The notes below the pieces were generated by a model, which was not told the DNA's origin, searched no databases, and saw only the letters and a list, made by a program, of their open reading frames with translations. The position numbers and the translations under genes are program-made. A stretch of 24,343 bases of DNA from JAOZHU01 sp964506435 (lineage in GTDB: Archaea > Thermoproteota > Bathyarchaeia > Bathyarchaeales > Bathycorpusculaceae), in NCBI GenBank assembly GCA_964506435.1, contig CAZDLK010000033.1, positions 1-24,343 of the forward strand, written 5' to 3'. This document shows, piece after piece, positions 7,809 to 14,535 of this stretch. The first letter of the stretch is position 1; each line of letters starts with the position of its first letter.

Positions 7809-8757
7809 CTAGGCTCTTGAGCCTTTCTTTAACGCTGTCCAGACTGGATGAAAGAGTTCTGTCAATTTTTGATGCCCTCAGCGTTAGTCCTTCCAGATCC
7901 TTGATTTGGTCTTCGAGAACTAGTAGAAGGTAATTGTTTTTGCCTCTAGCCCTTAGGAACATGAATCCAGCTACGGCTGCTATTACGGCTATGACCACGA
8001 TTAGTGGCAGATAAATGAGTTCCATAACATTAGACATAGGTTCGCTGGCGACGTCTAGAGCATTTAGGAGATCAACTGCATTTTCAGAATATCCAGCGTC
8101 GGCCAAAGCTTTTGCTTGGTCAATAACGTTCTCGAAGAGTTCAACATATCCTGCGGCAACTCCGCTGTCCTTAAGCGACTGTAGCTTGTCTTCTTTCTGT
8201 TCGAGAAGTTTGTAGTATACGTCCATTTCGGCGTTGACTACATTGGGCTTTATGTAATCCAGAACGTCACCGCCGGAGCTGGTTAGTAGGACTACGTTGA
8301 GTGGTACTGGAAAGGTTGTGGTTGAGCCGTAGTTGTTGACTCTTCCAGTGCATGTCATTTCAAAAGTTCCTGAAACTGCGTTGAATGTGATGGTTTTCGA
8401 GTTTGGGTTATAGTCGACAAAATTTGTTGCATAATCTACGGTTTCGAGGCTCCAATATACGGAGCTGACTGTTGGTTGCAACATGCTGGTTCCGAGTTTT
8501 AAGGTGCCGCCTGATATGACCACATTGACTGTGAATGTTACTTTGAGTTCTGCTCCCGGCAATATTGGGGCGTAAGAAGTTACATTGGTTCCTGCTTCAA
8601 AATCTGCTTCTATGAGAAGCGCCCCTGTTTTGGCATCTTCAATTGTGTATTTTGTGATCCATTCTCCTTCGCCAGCAGCACAATGGGCAGGCGTTACAGA
8701 TACGATTGATAACAACAAAAAGAGACATATCGATATTGCTACTACTTTCGTTTTCAC
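7798..8757 (-). CDS. Type I membrane protein: signal peptide, beta-rich ectodomain, one TM, coiled cytosolic tail
   Basis: I do not recognise a named family, but the topology is clear. Residues 1-27 form a Sec signal peptide (KTK, hydrophobic core, AHCA cleavage region). Residues 30-160 are strand-rich and resemble an Ig- or cohesin-like beta sandwich (LPGAELKVTFTVNV, KTITFNAVSGTFEMTCTG). Residues 175-240 are helical. Residues 247-268 are a transmembrane helix followed by RARGK, and the last 50 residues form an amphipathic cytosolic coil. The gene overlaps the tubulin-like GTPase by 11 bp, so the coiled tail is a good candidate for tethering that GTPase to the membrane. The start is GTG 8757, chosen because a strong GGGGGAG ribosome site lies 6 nt before it. 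Confidence 0.82.
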   Translation of the reverse strand: MKTKVVAISICLFLLLSIVSVTPAHCAAGEGEWITKYTIEDAKTGALLIEADFEAGTNVTSYAPILPGAELKVTFTVNVVISGGTLKLGTSMLQPTVSSVYWSLETVDYATNFVDYNPNSKTITFNAVSGTFEMTCTGRVNNYGSTTTFPVPLNVVLLTSSGGDVLDYIKPNVVNAEMDVYYKLLEQKEDKLQSLKDSGVAAGYVELFENVIDQAKALADAGYSENAVDLLNALDVASEPMSNVMELIYLPLIVVIAVIAAVAGFMFLRARGKNNYLLLVLEDQIKDLEGLTLRASKIDRTLSSSLDSVKERLKSLVGM

Positions 8758-8794
8758 TCTTCACTCCCCCTTGCCCAACTTTTACCATGCTACG

Positions 8795-8803
8795 CAATAT
8801 AAC
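8795..8803 (-). promoter_or_regulatory. Putative TATA box for the membrane-protein/tubulin operon
   Basis: On the minus strand this reads GTTATATTG. A start about 25 nt downstream would lie near 8773, just ahead of the GGGGGAG ribosome site that precedes GTG 8757. The position fits, but the match to the archaeal consensus is only moderate. Confidence 0.45.
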
Positions 8804-8991
8804 TTTTATGCTATAAACTGAAATGCGCTACGAAATTGTCCATGCTGTTGCGCCGCGTGTTTGTCTGTGGTTAAATTTTTTACGGCTGCTTTTACTTATT
8901 GTTCACTTATTTTGTCTGTAGGACGTTTGTCCAGTTACATTGATTAATACTGTGAAAATATGCATGAATGTTTTATTTTTAGCGAGAAATA

Positions 8992-8999
8992 TTTATATA
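8992..8999 (+). promoter_or_regulatory. TATA box for the Lrp/AsnC gene
   Basis: TTTATATA is a near-consensus archaeal TATA box, preceded by a purine-rich stretch (AGCGAGAAA) that could be the BRE. The predicted start site, about 25 nt downstream, is 9020-9026, inside the palindrome at 9016-9036. Confidence 0.75.
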
Positions 9000-9015
9000 A
9001 CTTATACTTAATTGA

Positions 9016-9036
9016 ACGTACGTTTAAAACATACGT
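9016..9036. promoter_or_regulatory. 21-bp near-perfect palindrome, probable operator
   Basis: The arms ACGTACGTTT and AAACATACGT are inverted repeats with 9 of 10 positions pairing around a single central A. The site overlaps the predicted transcription start of the downstream Lrp/AsnC gene and lies right after its TATA box. Lrp-family proteins commonly repress their own genes by binding such dyads, so autoregulation is the simplest reading. Confidence 0.65.
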
Positions 9037-9065
9037 GAGATGAACCGTGCCTAGGAGAGTTCAAA

Positions 9066-9530
9066 GTGAAAATTGACCCAATCAAAAACGTAGATGACGT
9101 GGACCTTCAAATCATTAATCTGCTGCAGGAAGATTGCCGTTTAAGCTTCAACAAAATAGCCGGCAAACTCGGCATATCCGCAGGCACCGCGTTCAATCAT
9201 GTCAAAAATTTGGAGAAGAACGGCGTACTAAAAAACTATACTGTAATCACAGATTCGTCCAAATTGGGTTATAATTTGACAGCTGTCGTGCTGGTTCAAA
9301 TCGAAGGCGAGCACCTTATAGATGTTGAAAACGAAATTGCTAACCTCGACAATGTAACTGCTGTTTACGACATTACAGGGGATTATAACGCTGTCGTAAT
9401 TACAAAATTCAAAGATGGAAATGAGTTGAACACTTTCATAAAAAATCTGTTGTCCACGCCTCATGTCAAAAGAACAGTTACAAACGTCGCTCTTAGCGTA
9501 ATCAAAGAAGACCATAGAATTAAACTATAA
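9066..9530 (+). CDS. Lrp/AsnC-family transcriptional regulator
   Basis: The 154-residue length and layout fit this family. An N-terminal winged helix-turn-helix occupies about residues 10-60 (VDLQIINLLQEDCRLSFNKI then AGKLGISAGTAFNHVKNLE), followed by the GVLKNYTV linker and an alpha-beta RAM/ACT-like ligand-sensing domain at about 66-150. Lrp-like proteins form dimers and octamers and control amino-acid and nitrogen genes. GTG 9066 is supported by GGAG at 9054-9057. The promoter has a strong TATA box and a palindrome at the predicted start, suggesting self-repression. It lies upstream of the ammonium genes and back to back with the tubulin operon, so either could be a target; the sequence does not decide. 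Confidence 0.9.
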   Translation: MKIDPIKNVDDVDLQIINLLQEDCRLSFNKIAGKLGISAGTAFNHVKNLEKNGVLKNYTVITDSSKLGYNLTAVVLVQIEGEHLIDVENEIANLDNVTAVYDITGDYNAVVITKFKDGNELNTFIKNLLSTPHVKRTVTNVALSVIKEDHRIKL

Positions 9531-9589
9531 CCTTTAAACGAAAGAAGAAACATGTTGCTAGTAAGTAATTTTGTTAAGGAGCAATTTGT

Positions 9590-10129
9590 ATGCCCACAAC
9601 AAGAATAACAGTTGCCTTTGACTCAACTACAGCTAACTTGCTGGAAAAAATCAGCAAGGAAACCGAGCTTTCGCAGAGCGAGATCATGAGACGCGCCTTG
9701 CGGTTTTACAATGAAAACAAAGTTTTGCAAGATCCCGCCATTAGAAAGAAAGCCTACACTTACATGGACTTGTTGCTCAGCGGTGAACATGTTATTTTGG
9801 ATGTGGATCACTGGCTTCTTTTTCTCAGCCTGATTGAAGCGTCTACTGAAAAAGAAAAATTCTGGAACACTCACAAAGCAGTGGCTCAATCTCATAAAGA
9901 ACAACTGAAAAGCAAAGTGCACACGGCAGAAGAGGTTTTAGCGAGGCTTGAGACTTGCAACTTTTTTAGGATGACGAAAAACTCGGAACGAGATTTCACT
10001 TTGATTTTAGGATCAGAGTTTCCGAAGAAGTTTGTTAAAATTCTCATCGAAGAATTTTTCTCAGGCATAGGTGTGAAAGCTGAGATTAAGGAGAATTTGG
10101 CTAAGCTGAATGTCACGGTCAAGCCGTGA
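9590..10129 (+). CDS. Ribbon-helix-helix (CopG-like) protein with extra C-terminal domain
   Basis: Residues 3-48 match a ribbon-helix-helix DNA-binding domain: strand TTRITVAFDS, helix TANLLEKISKETEL, then SQSEIMRRALRFYNE. The other 130 residues are unlike short CopG antitoxins and contain helical segments followed by an alpha-beta unit near 138-177 (FTLILGSEFPKKFVKILIEE), possibly a ligand-binding or dimerisation domain. No toxin gene is adjacent, so a free-standing transcription factor is more likely than an antitoxin. ATG 9590 is supported by AAGGAG about 8 nt upstream. It sits between an Lrp regulator and the KaiC-Amt-GlnK module, so nitrogen control is a reasonable but unproven role. A 6-bp stem (TCACGG/CCGTGA, 10113-10129) spans its stop codon. 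Confidence 0.8.
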   Translation: MPTTRITVAFDSTTANLLEKISKETELSQSEIMRRALRFYNENKVLQDPAIRKKAYTYMDLLLSGEHVILDVDHWLLFLSLIEASTEKEKFWNTHKAVAQSHKEQLKSKVHTAEEVLARLETCNFFRMTKNSERDFTLILGSEFPKKFVKILIEEFFSGIGVKAEIKENLAKLNVTVKP

Positions 10130-10215
10130 TTGCTGAACATGTGATCAGGTTTTTACACATTTTCCTGTAAACTTTTCCAGTTTTTCATAAAAAGTATGAA
10201 CAAATCGTAACTACA

Positions 10216-10222
10216 TTTATAT
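10216..10222 (+). promoter_or_regulatory. Putative TATA box for the kaiC-like/amt/glnK unit
   Basis: TTTATAT lies in the gap before the KaiC-like gene. The expected start near 10243 leaves a leader of about 28 nt that contains the AAGGGTG ribosome site (10257-10263) 7 nt before ATG 10271. Confidence 0.55.
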
Positions 10223-10270
10223 TGACCACCCTACACTTAACCGATAAAAAAGCAAAAAGGGTGCATAAAC

Positions 10271-11041
10271 ATGAAAAAACCAACAGCACTTACGCTAGAG
10301 GAATTGCAAAAAGAAAGAAAAATCGAATGGATCGACATGGGCATCGAAGGATTAACAGACTTCATTCCAGGCTTACCTAAAGGCGACGCTATCCTAGTAA
10401 GAGGCGAACCAGGCACAGGAAAAACAATTCTTTGTCTTCAATTCATGCACAGAGGCGCAGAAAAAGGTGAAAAAGGCGTATACATCAGCACCGAAGAAAC
10501 CCCGCAAACCATAATGAGAACAGGGAGGGAACTTTGGAGCGACTTCCCATCAATGATTCAGAACAAGCAAATAGCCATTGTAGACCTGTCCATTAGTGCG
10601 ACCTACGCTAGTGACTACGCGTTAATCAACAAAGAGGAAGCAATAGACATTCTGATGAAAGGTCTAGACGCTCAACCAGGCGCCACCAGAATAGTCATGG
10701 ACTCGCTGTCATCACTAGAGCGAAGACTCGTTGACCCAACTGACTTCAGAGAAGTTTTCATGAAGCTTCTGCTTGAGGTCAAGAAACGTGGAGCTACCAC
10801 AGTGTTTTCTGCAGAAGGCATTCCAACAGACCCCAACATTACCGAGTACCTTGTGGACCACTTGATATACCTCGACTACCACAAGCACGACGTTATCTGG
10901 ACCAGAGTATTCATCCTGCGCAAGTCAAGAAGCTGTCCATTAAAGCCGCAGATACTTAAACTAAACATCGAAAGCGGCGGGTTGTCAGTAGAGGAAATTC
11001 CAATCTCACTGAAACCAGTGTGGTTCGCAAGCAAACTGTAA
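10271..11041 (+). CDS. KaiC-like RecA-superfamily ATPase, single domain
   Basis: This 256-residue protein is a single KaiC-type RecA domain. Walker A is GEPGTGKT (45-52), the paired glutamates that follow the next strand in KaiC proteins are at 75-76 (YISTEE), and Walker B is IVMDS (141-145) after a strand. Such archaeal proteins bind ATP and are thought to act in signalling; single-domain forms are not clocks. The stop codon is 11 nt before the amt start, so the two genes almost surely share an mRNA. A regulatory link between an ATP sensor and ammonium uptake is therefore plausible, perhaps in parallel with GlnK, which also reads ATP/ADP. Its exact role is not evident from sequence. Confidence 0.9.
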   Translation: MKKPTALTLEELQKERKIEWIDMGIEGLTDFIPGLPKGDAILVRGEPGTGKTILCLQFMHRGAEKGEKGVYISTEETPQTIMRTGRELWSDFPSMIQNKQIAIVDLSISATYASDYALINKEEAIDILMKGLDAQPGATRIVMDSLSSLERRLVDPTDFREVFMKLLLEVKKRGATTVFSAEGIPTDPNITEYLVDHLIYLDYHKHDVIWTRVFILRKSRSCPLKPQILKLNIESGGLSVEEIPISLKPVWFASKL

Positions 11042-11052
11042 GGGTGATGCAA

Positions 11053-12375
11053 ATGTCAACTCCTGTCGACGATACATTTGCATCCATACAGCAAACTTTC
11101 GCTGTCGGCTGGGCACCAGTAGTCATACTCATAATGGCAACTGCAGGCTTCGCCCTTCTCTACGCAGGCATGGTCAGGAAAAAGAACGTTGCTCACACTA
11201 TAATCATGCTGAACATAGGCTGGACATTAGCTTTCCTCATGTATTTCCTAATAGGCTTCCCGTTAGCATACTACAGCACCAACCCAATACTTGGCTTACC
11301 ACAGTTTGCGCCAACAATAGCTAACCCGTTGCCTGCTGCCTTATCTTCAACAGGAGCTTACGGTATAGCGGCAAGTCCCTCTGGATACGGAGATTTGGCG
11401 TTATGGTTCAAAATGGCCATGTTCGCCATAACCGCAGTCGCAATAATTCCTGGTGCAACAGCAGAACGCGACAAACTGTGGGGCTGGGTCATAGCTTCCG
11501 CAGTAGTGGTAGGTTTCCTATATCCCGTAATCGAACACTGGGTGTGGGGCGGCGGATGGCTCTCTCAACTGGGCTTCATAGACTACGCAGGGTCAGGTGT
11601 CGTCCACTTAACAGGTGGTATGTTCGCGTTGACGGCGGCGTATATCATTGGACCCAGACTGGGTAAATTCGGCGGCAAAAAGAAGGAGCCGAGAGCGTTC
11701 TTTGGCCACAGTTTGCCTCTGTCAACAATCGGCGCATGGCTACTAGTATTCGGCTGGTTCGGATTCAACGTAGGCTCAAGCGTAGCAACTGACGCACAAA
11801 CAATCAACGTTGAACTTGCGTGGGTAGCAGTAACAACAGCGATGGCTATGGCTGGAGGACTCTTCGGAGCAGCTGTCACATCAAGAGGCCACGCTTTGAC
11901 ATCAATGGCAGGTCTCTTGGCAGGTGCAGTAGCAATCTGCTCAGGCGCAGCTATGATGCATCCACTATTCGCGTTCATAACAGGCATAATCGCAGGGCTA
12001 ATAACAACGTTCGTTCAAGGGCTCCTAGAGGTCAAGCTACACATAGACGACGCAGCAGTTTGCGTTCCGGTGCACGCAGCTTGCGGAGTATGGGGTCTCA
12101 TAGCAACAGGGCTATTCGGAGCTACATTCCTTGGTGGACACCCACTTTACGCGGCATCAACAATCACCGATTACCTTAGCCAAATTGGAATTCAGGCTGT
12201 AGGAGCATTAGCCATAATTGGATGGGCAGGCGGAACTGGTCTGGTGTTGTTCTGGGCGATCAACAAAGCAGGATTGCTGAGAGCGCGGAAAGATGCGGAA
12301 CTGTTCGGCTTAGACATTGCAGATCACAAGACGTACGCGTATCCTGAAGACATGATGGATCAAGATTTCCCCTAA
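11053..12375 (+). CDS. amt: Ammonium transporter, Amt/Mep/Rh family
   Basis: The 440-residue protein has about eleven hydrophobic helices and the family landmarks: FALLYAGMVRKKNV near residues 33-46, the periplasmic-gate segment with EHWVWGGGW (161-169), the FIDYAGSGVVHLTGG segment with the first pore histidine at 185, and VPVHAACGVWG with the second at 341. It forms trimers in the membrane and conducts ammonium/ammonia. The C-terminal tail (about 410-440) can contact GlnK, which is encoded two genes downstream. I chose ATG 11053 because GGTGAT, a perfect archaeal Shine-Dalgarno, lies 5 nt upstream; the frame is open back to GTG 11020, inside the KaiC-like gene. Third codon positions favour A and C, unlike the second amt copy. 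Confidence 0.95.
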   Translation: MSTPVDDTFASIQQTFAVGWAPVVILIMATAGFALLYAGMVRKKNVAHTIIMLNIGWTLAFLMYFLIGFPLAYYSTNPILGLPQFAPTIANPLPAALSSTGAYGIAASPSGYGDLALWFKMAMFAITAVAIIPGATAERDKLWGWVIASAVVVGFLYPVIEHWVWGGGWLSQLGFIDYAGSGVVHLTGGMFALTAAYIIGPRLGKFGGKKKEPRAFFGHSLPLSTIGAWLLVFGWFGFNVGSSVATDAQTINVELAWVAVTTAMAMAGGLFGAAVTSRGHALTSMAGLLAGAVAICSGAAMMHPLFAFITGIIAGLITTFVQGLLEVKLHIDDAAVCVPVHAACGVWGLIATGLFGATFLGGHPLYAASTITDYLSQIGIQAVGALAIIGWAGGTGLVLFWAINKAGLLRARKDAELFGLDIADHKTYAYPEDMMDQDFP

Positions 12376-12407
12376 GAAAAAATGAGTGAAAAATGGGAGG
12401 AAAAAAC

Positions 12408-12527
12408 ATGCAAGAAATAGCTGCGGTTACTTCCGAAGACATGGAGCGCCTGAAAAAACGGGTGCAACATCTCGAAGAGGAAGTAGCTAAAATCAAAATG
12501 AAAATGGGCGGCAAAAAGTGGCTGTAG
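12408..12527 (+). CDS. Small ORF of 39 residues between amt and glnK
   Basis: The frame runs from ATG 12408 to TAG 12525-12527. A strong GGGAGG ribosome site (12395-12400) lies 7 nt before the ATG. The peptide begins MQEIAAVTSEDMERLKK and continues as a charged amphipathic helix with heptad-spaced hydrophobics (M, L, V, L, V, I), ending in GGKKWL. There is no signal peptide or membrane segment. It sits 32 nt after amt and 27 nt before glnK in the same orientation, so it should be co-transcribed. A short coiled-coil adaptor for Amt, GlnK or the KaiC-like protein is a guess; no family is recognised. Confidence 0.65.
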   Translation: MQEIAAVTSEDMERLKKRVQHLEEEVAKIKMKMGGKKWL

Positions 12528-12554
12528 CAACGGCTGTGACGGAGAGAATACAAC

Positions 12555-12893
12555 ATGAAAAAAATCGAAGCTGTGATTAAGCCTGACATGTTCAGCTACG
12601 TCAAAATTGCCTTAGGAAAAGCAGGGTATCCCAGTCTGACAGCTTATGATGTGAAGGGTCGTGGCAAGCAAAGCGGAATAATTGAGACAGTCAGTGGGAA
12701 GACGATACGGGCTGATATCTTGCCTAAGACCAAGATTGAGGTAGTGGTTGAGGACAAGGATGTCAAGGCAGTTACGGATATAATTGTGCAGACTGCTGGT
12801 ACTGGTACGATTGGCGACGGGAAAATCTTCGTGTCTACTGTTGATGAAGTGATTCGGATAAGGACGGGCGAACGCGACAGCAACGCAATATAA
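12555..12893 (+). CDS. glnK: Nitrogen regulatory protein PII
   Basis: The 112-residue length and sequence are classic PII. The T-loop region GRGKQSGIIETV runs from residue 35 and keeps Gln39, and the C-terminal signature AGTGTIGDGKIFV is at 81-93. Position 51, the tyrosine uridylylated in enteric bacteria, is isoleucine here (KTIRAD), so control should rest on ATP/ADP and 2-oxoglutarate binding without that modification, as in many archaea. PII trimers block Amt channels when nitrogen is plentiful, matching the linkage to amt. ATG 12555 is preceded by GGAGAG about 9 nt upstream. A T-rich terminator region follows. Confidence 0.96.
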   Translation: MKKIEAVIKPDMFSYVKIALGKAGYPSLTAYDVKGRGKQSGIIETVSGKTIRADILPKTKIEVVVEDKDVKAVTDIIVQTAGTGTIGDGKIFVSTVDEVIRIRTGERDSNAI

Positions 12894-12901
12894 GAAACAC
12901 C

Positions 12902-12936
12902 TTATTTTCCCTTTTTTTGTTTGTTTTTGTTTTCTT
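12902..12936 (+). terminator. Poly-T terminator after glnK
   Basis: Several T-runs, the longest of seven, begin 9 nt after the glnK stop codon. Archaeal RNA polymerase terminates at such U-rich stretches without a needed hairpin, which closes the kaiC-like/amt/small ORF/glnK unit. Confidence 0.6.
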
Positions 12937-13102
12937 TAAGCGGTTAGGAACCTGTTTCAGGTTGGGTTTGGAAGGGGAACGGTTCTGATTTTTGTGTGGA
13001 TAGTCGGGTTTGTTTTTTGAACGAATATCGAGTTGTGGGTTTGGTTGTTGGAGGAAAATTTGATTTGGGCTGCTTAATTTTCGTGTTTTTTGGACAGGTG
13101 TC

Positions 13103-13145
13103 TAAAACTGAATAGTTTTAAGTGTTGAACGGATAGTTTTAAATA
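13103..13145 (+). promoter_or_regulatory. Promoter of second amt with 21-bp-spaced direct repeat
   Basis: ATAGTTTTAA occurs at 13112-13121 and again at 13133-13142, exactly 21 bp apart, which is two DNA turns. The second copy overlaps the TATA box TTTAAATA (13138-13145). The first copy is also half of an inverted repeat, TAAAACT/AGTTTTA (13103-13120). A regulator bound on one DNA face could therefore control access to the TATA box. The predicted start near 13168 leaves a leader of about 45 nt. Confidence 0.5.
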
Positions 13146-13214
13146 CTTGTATAGTGTAGATGCACAGAAAAATATGAACATTCAGTACACGTGTCGAAGG
13201 ATGAATGAAAGAGA

Positions 13215-14480
13215 ATGACCGCAGGAGATATAGCTTGGGTTTCAACCGCAACTGCGCTGGTCATGTTGATGACTCCAGCATTAGGTTTCTTCTATGCGGG
13301 CTTGGTGCGAAGGAAAAATCTTGTTTCAACTTTGGTTCAGTGTTTGATTATTTTTGCTGTGGTAAGCGTAGTTTGGGCGCTATGGGGTTACAGTCTTGTA
13401 TTCGGTCCAAGCGTTCACGGTGTAATCGGCGACTTATCGTTGTTCGGGTTGAATGGCATTGGGATTCATGCGGTTACTCCTTTGGCGCCCGATGTGCCTG
13501 AGTTGCTGTTTTTTGCTTTTCAATTGAAGTTTGCAGCTATTACGCCGGCGTTGATTATTGGTGCGTGCGCGGAGCGTATTCGGTTTCGCTCGTTGTTGAT
13601 TTTTATTGTACTGTGGTCGACGTTCATTTATGTGCCGATTGCACATTGGGTGTGGAATCCGGATGGTTGGCTACGTGGTTTAGGCGCCATTGATTTTGCT
13701 GGTGGTATTGTAGTTCATGTTGCGGCTGGTTTGTCTGCGTTAGCTGCGGCGCTGGTTGTCGGCAGACGGAAAGGATGTGTTTACTGGAAGGATCATTTGA
13801 AGAGCTTGGATAAGAAAAATGTTGATGCTGGTGAGATTAAGCCGAGCAACATCCCATACGTGATTCTCGGTGCGGCACTGTTGTGGTTCGGCTGGTTTGG
13901 TTTCAATGCGGGCAGTGCGTTGGCGGCGAATGATTTGGCTGTTTCTGCGCTGGTGGTTACGAATTTGTCTGCGGCAGCTGCCGCTGTGAGCTGGATGGTT
14001 ATGGATTGGCTTAGGAAGGGTAAGCCTTCTGCGGTTGGGATTTCGGTGGGTGCGGTTTGCGGTTTGGTGGCGATTACTCCTGCTTCGGGTTACGTGAACG
14101 TGACATCGGCTTTGATTATCGGGTTATGCGCTGGTGTGTTATCGAATTTGGTGGCTAATTGGCGTGCTGGGCGAAGCAGAATTGATGATTCGCTGGATGT
14201 GTTTGCTTGCCACGGTGTAAGCGGAATCTGGGGTTCAATTGCTACGGGGTTGTTTGCAACGGCGATGGTTAATGGCGTTGACGGCTTGTTCTATGGTAAT
14301 GCTGGGCAGTTGGTTGCGCAGGTGGCGGCTGTGTTGATTGTGGCGGCTTTCGCGTTCTTCGGTTCGTACCTGCTGCTGAAGGCGATTAACGTGTTTTCGC
14401 CGCTGAGAGTGAGTCCTGAAGAAGAAGACCAAGGCTTGGATTTGAGTCAACACGGAGAAGAAGCATACCACTTGGAGTGA
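13215..14480 (+). CDS. amt: Second ammonium transporter, Amt family
   Basis: This 421-residue protein has the Amt landmarks FFYAGLVRRKN (25-35), AHWVWNPDGWL (143-153), AIDFAGGIVVHVAAG with the first pore histidine at 168, and CHGVSGIWG with the second at 333. It differs from the upstream copy by a longer, more polar loop at about 184-212 and an acidic tail (PEEEDQ). No GlnK gene follows it directly. Codon use is strikingly G/T-rich, whereas the first amt favours A/C, so this is not a recent tandem duplicate and may come from another lineage or have been inverted. The ribosome site before ATG 13215 is weak (GAAAGAGA). Confidence 0.94.
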   Translation: MTAGDIAWVSTATALVMLMTPALGFFYAGLVRRKNLVSTLVQCLIIFAVVSVVWALWGYSLVFGPSVHGVIGDLSLFGLNGIGIHAVTPLAPDVPELLFFAFQLKFAAITPALIIGACAERIRFRSLLIFIVLWSTFIYVPIAHWVWNPDGWLRGLGAIDFAGGIVVHVAAGLSALAAALVVGRRKGCVYWKDHLKSLDKKNVDAGEIKPSNIPYVILGAALLWFGWFGFNAGSALAANDLAVSALVVTNLSAAAAAVSWMVMDWLRKGKPSAVGISVGAVCGLVAITPASGYVNVTSALIIGLCAGVLSNLVANWRAGRSRIDDSLDVFACHGVSGIWGSIATGLFATAMVNGVDGLFYGNAGQLVAQVAAVLIVAAFAFFGSYLLLKAINVFSPLRVSPEEEDQGLDLSQHGEEAYHLE

Positions 14481-14515
14481 CGCAGCACACAAGGCTCAGA
14501 AAGACTATGCCCCCA

Positions 14516-14521
14516 TTTTTT
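14516..14521 (+). terminator. T-run after second amt
   Basis: Six Ts lie 35 nt after the amt stop codon, and could end its transcript. The same stretch merges into TTTAAA (14519-14524), which may instead be the TATA box of the small intergenic element that follows. Confidence 0.35.
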
Positions 14522-14535
14522 AAACTATAAAGTTA

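Larger units (their letters stand above)
8758..9065. other. Divergent intergenic region between the tubulin locus and the Lrp gene
   Basis: This 308-bp gap carries the minus-strand promoter of the membrane-protein/tubulin operon (TATA-like box near 8795-8803 and a GGGGGAG ribosome site) and, at the other end, the Lrp promoter and palindrome described separately. Between about 8820 and 8980 I see T-rich sequence and no gene. Confidence 0.7.
12894..13214. other. Intergenic region between glnK and the second amt
   Basis: This 321-bp gap is strongly T- and G-rich on the plus strand. It holds a T-rich terminator stretch (12902-12936), a perfect 15-bp dyad AACCTGTTTCAGGTT at 12949-12963, and the promoter repeats and TATA box of the next gene. 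I see no coding frame in it. Confidence 0.7.

Noticed and set aside
10113..10129. 6-bp stem over the stop codon of the ribbon-helix-helix gene as a terminator
   Set aside because: No T-run follows directly, and archaeal terminators do not depend on hairpins.
9590..10129. Ribbon-helix-helix gene read as an antitoxin
   Set aside because: No toxin-like gene is adjacent and the protein is much longer than CopG antitoxins.
12949..12963. Dyad AACCTGTTTCAGGTT considered as an NrpR-type nitrogen operator
   Set aside because: NrpR sites read GGAA-N6-TTCC and this does not. The dyad is far from the amt TATA box, so no function is assigned.
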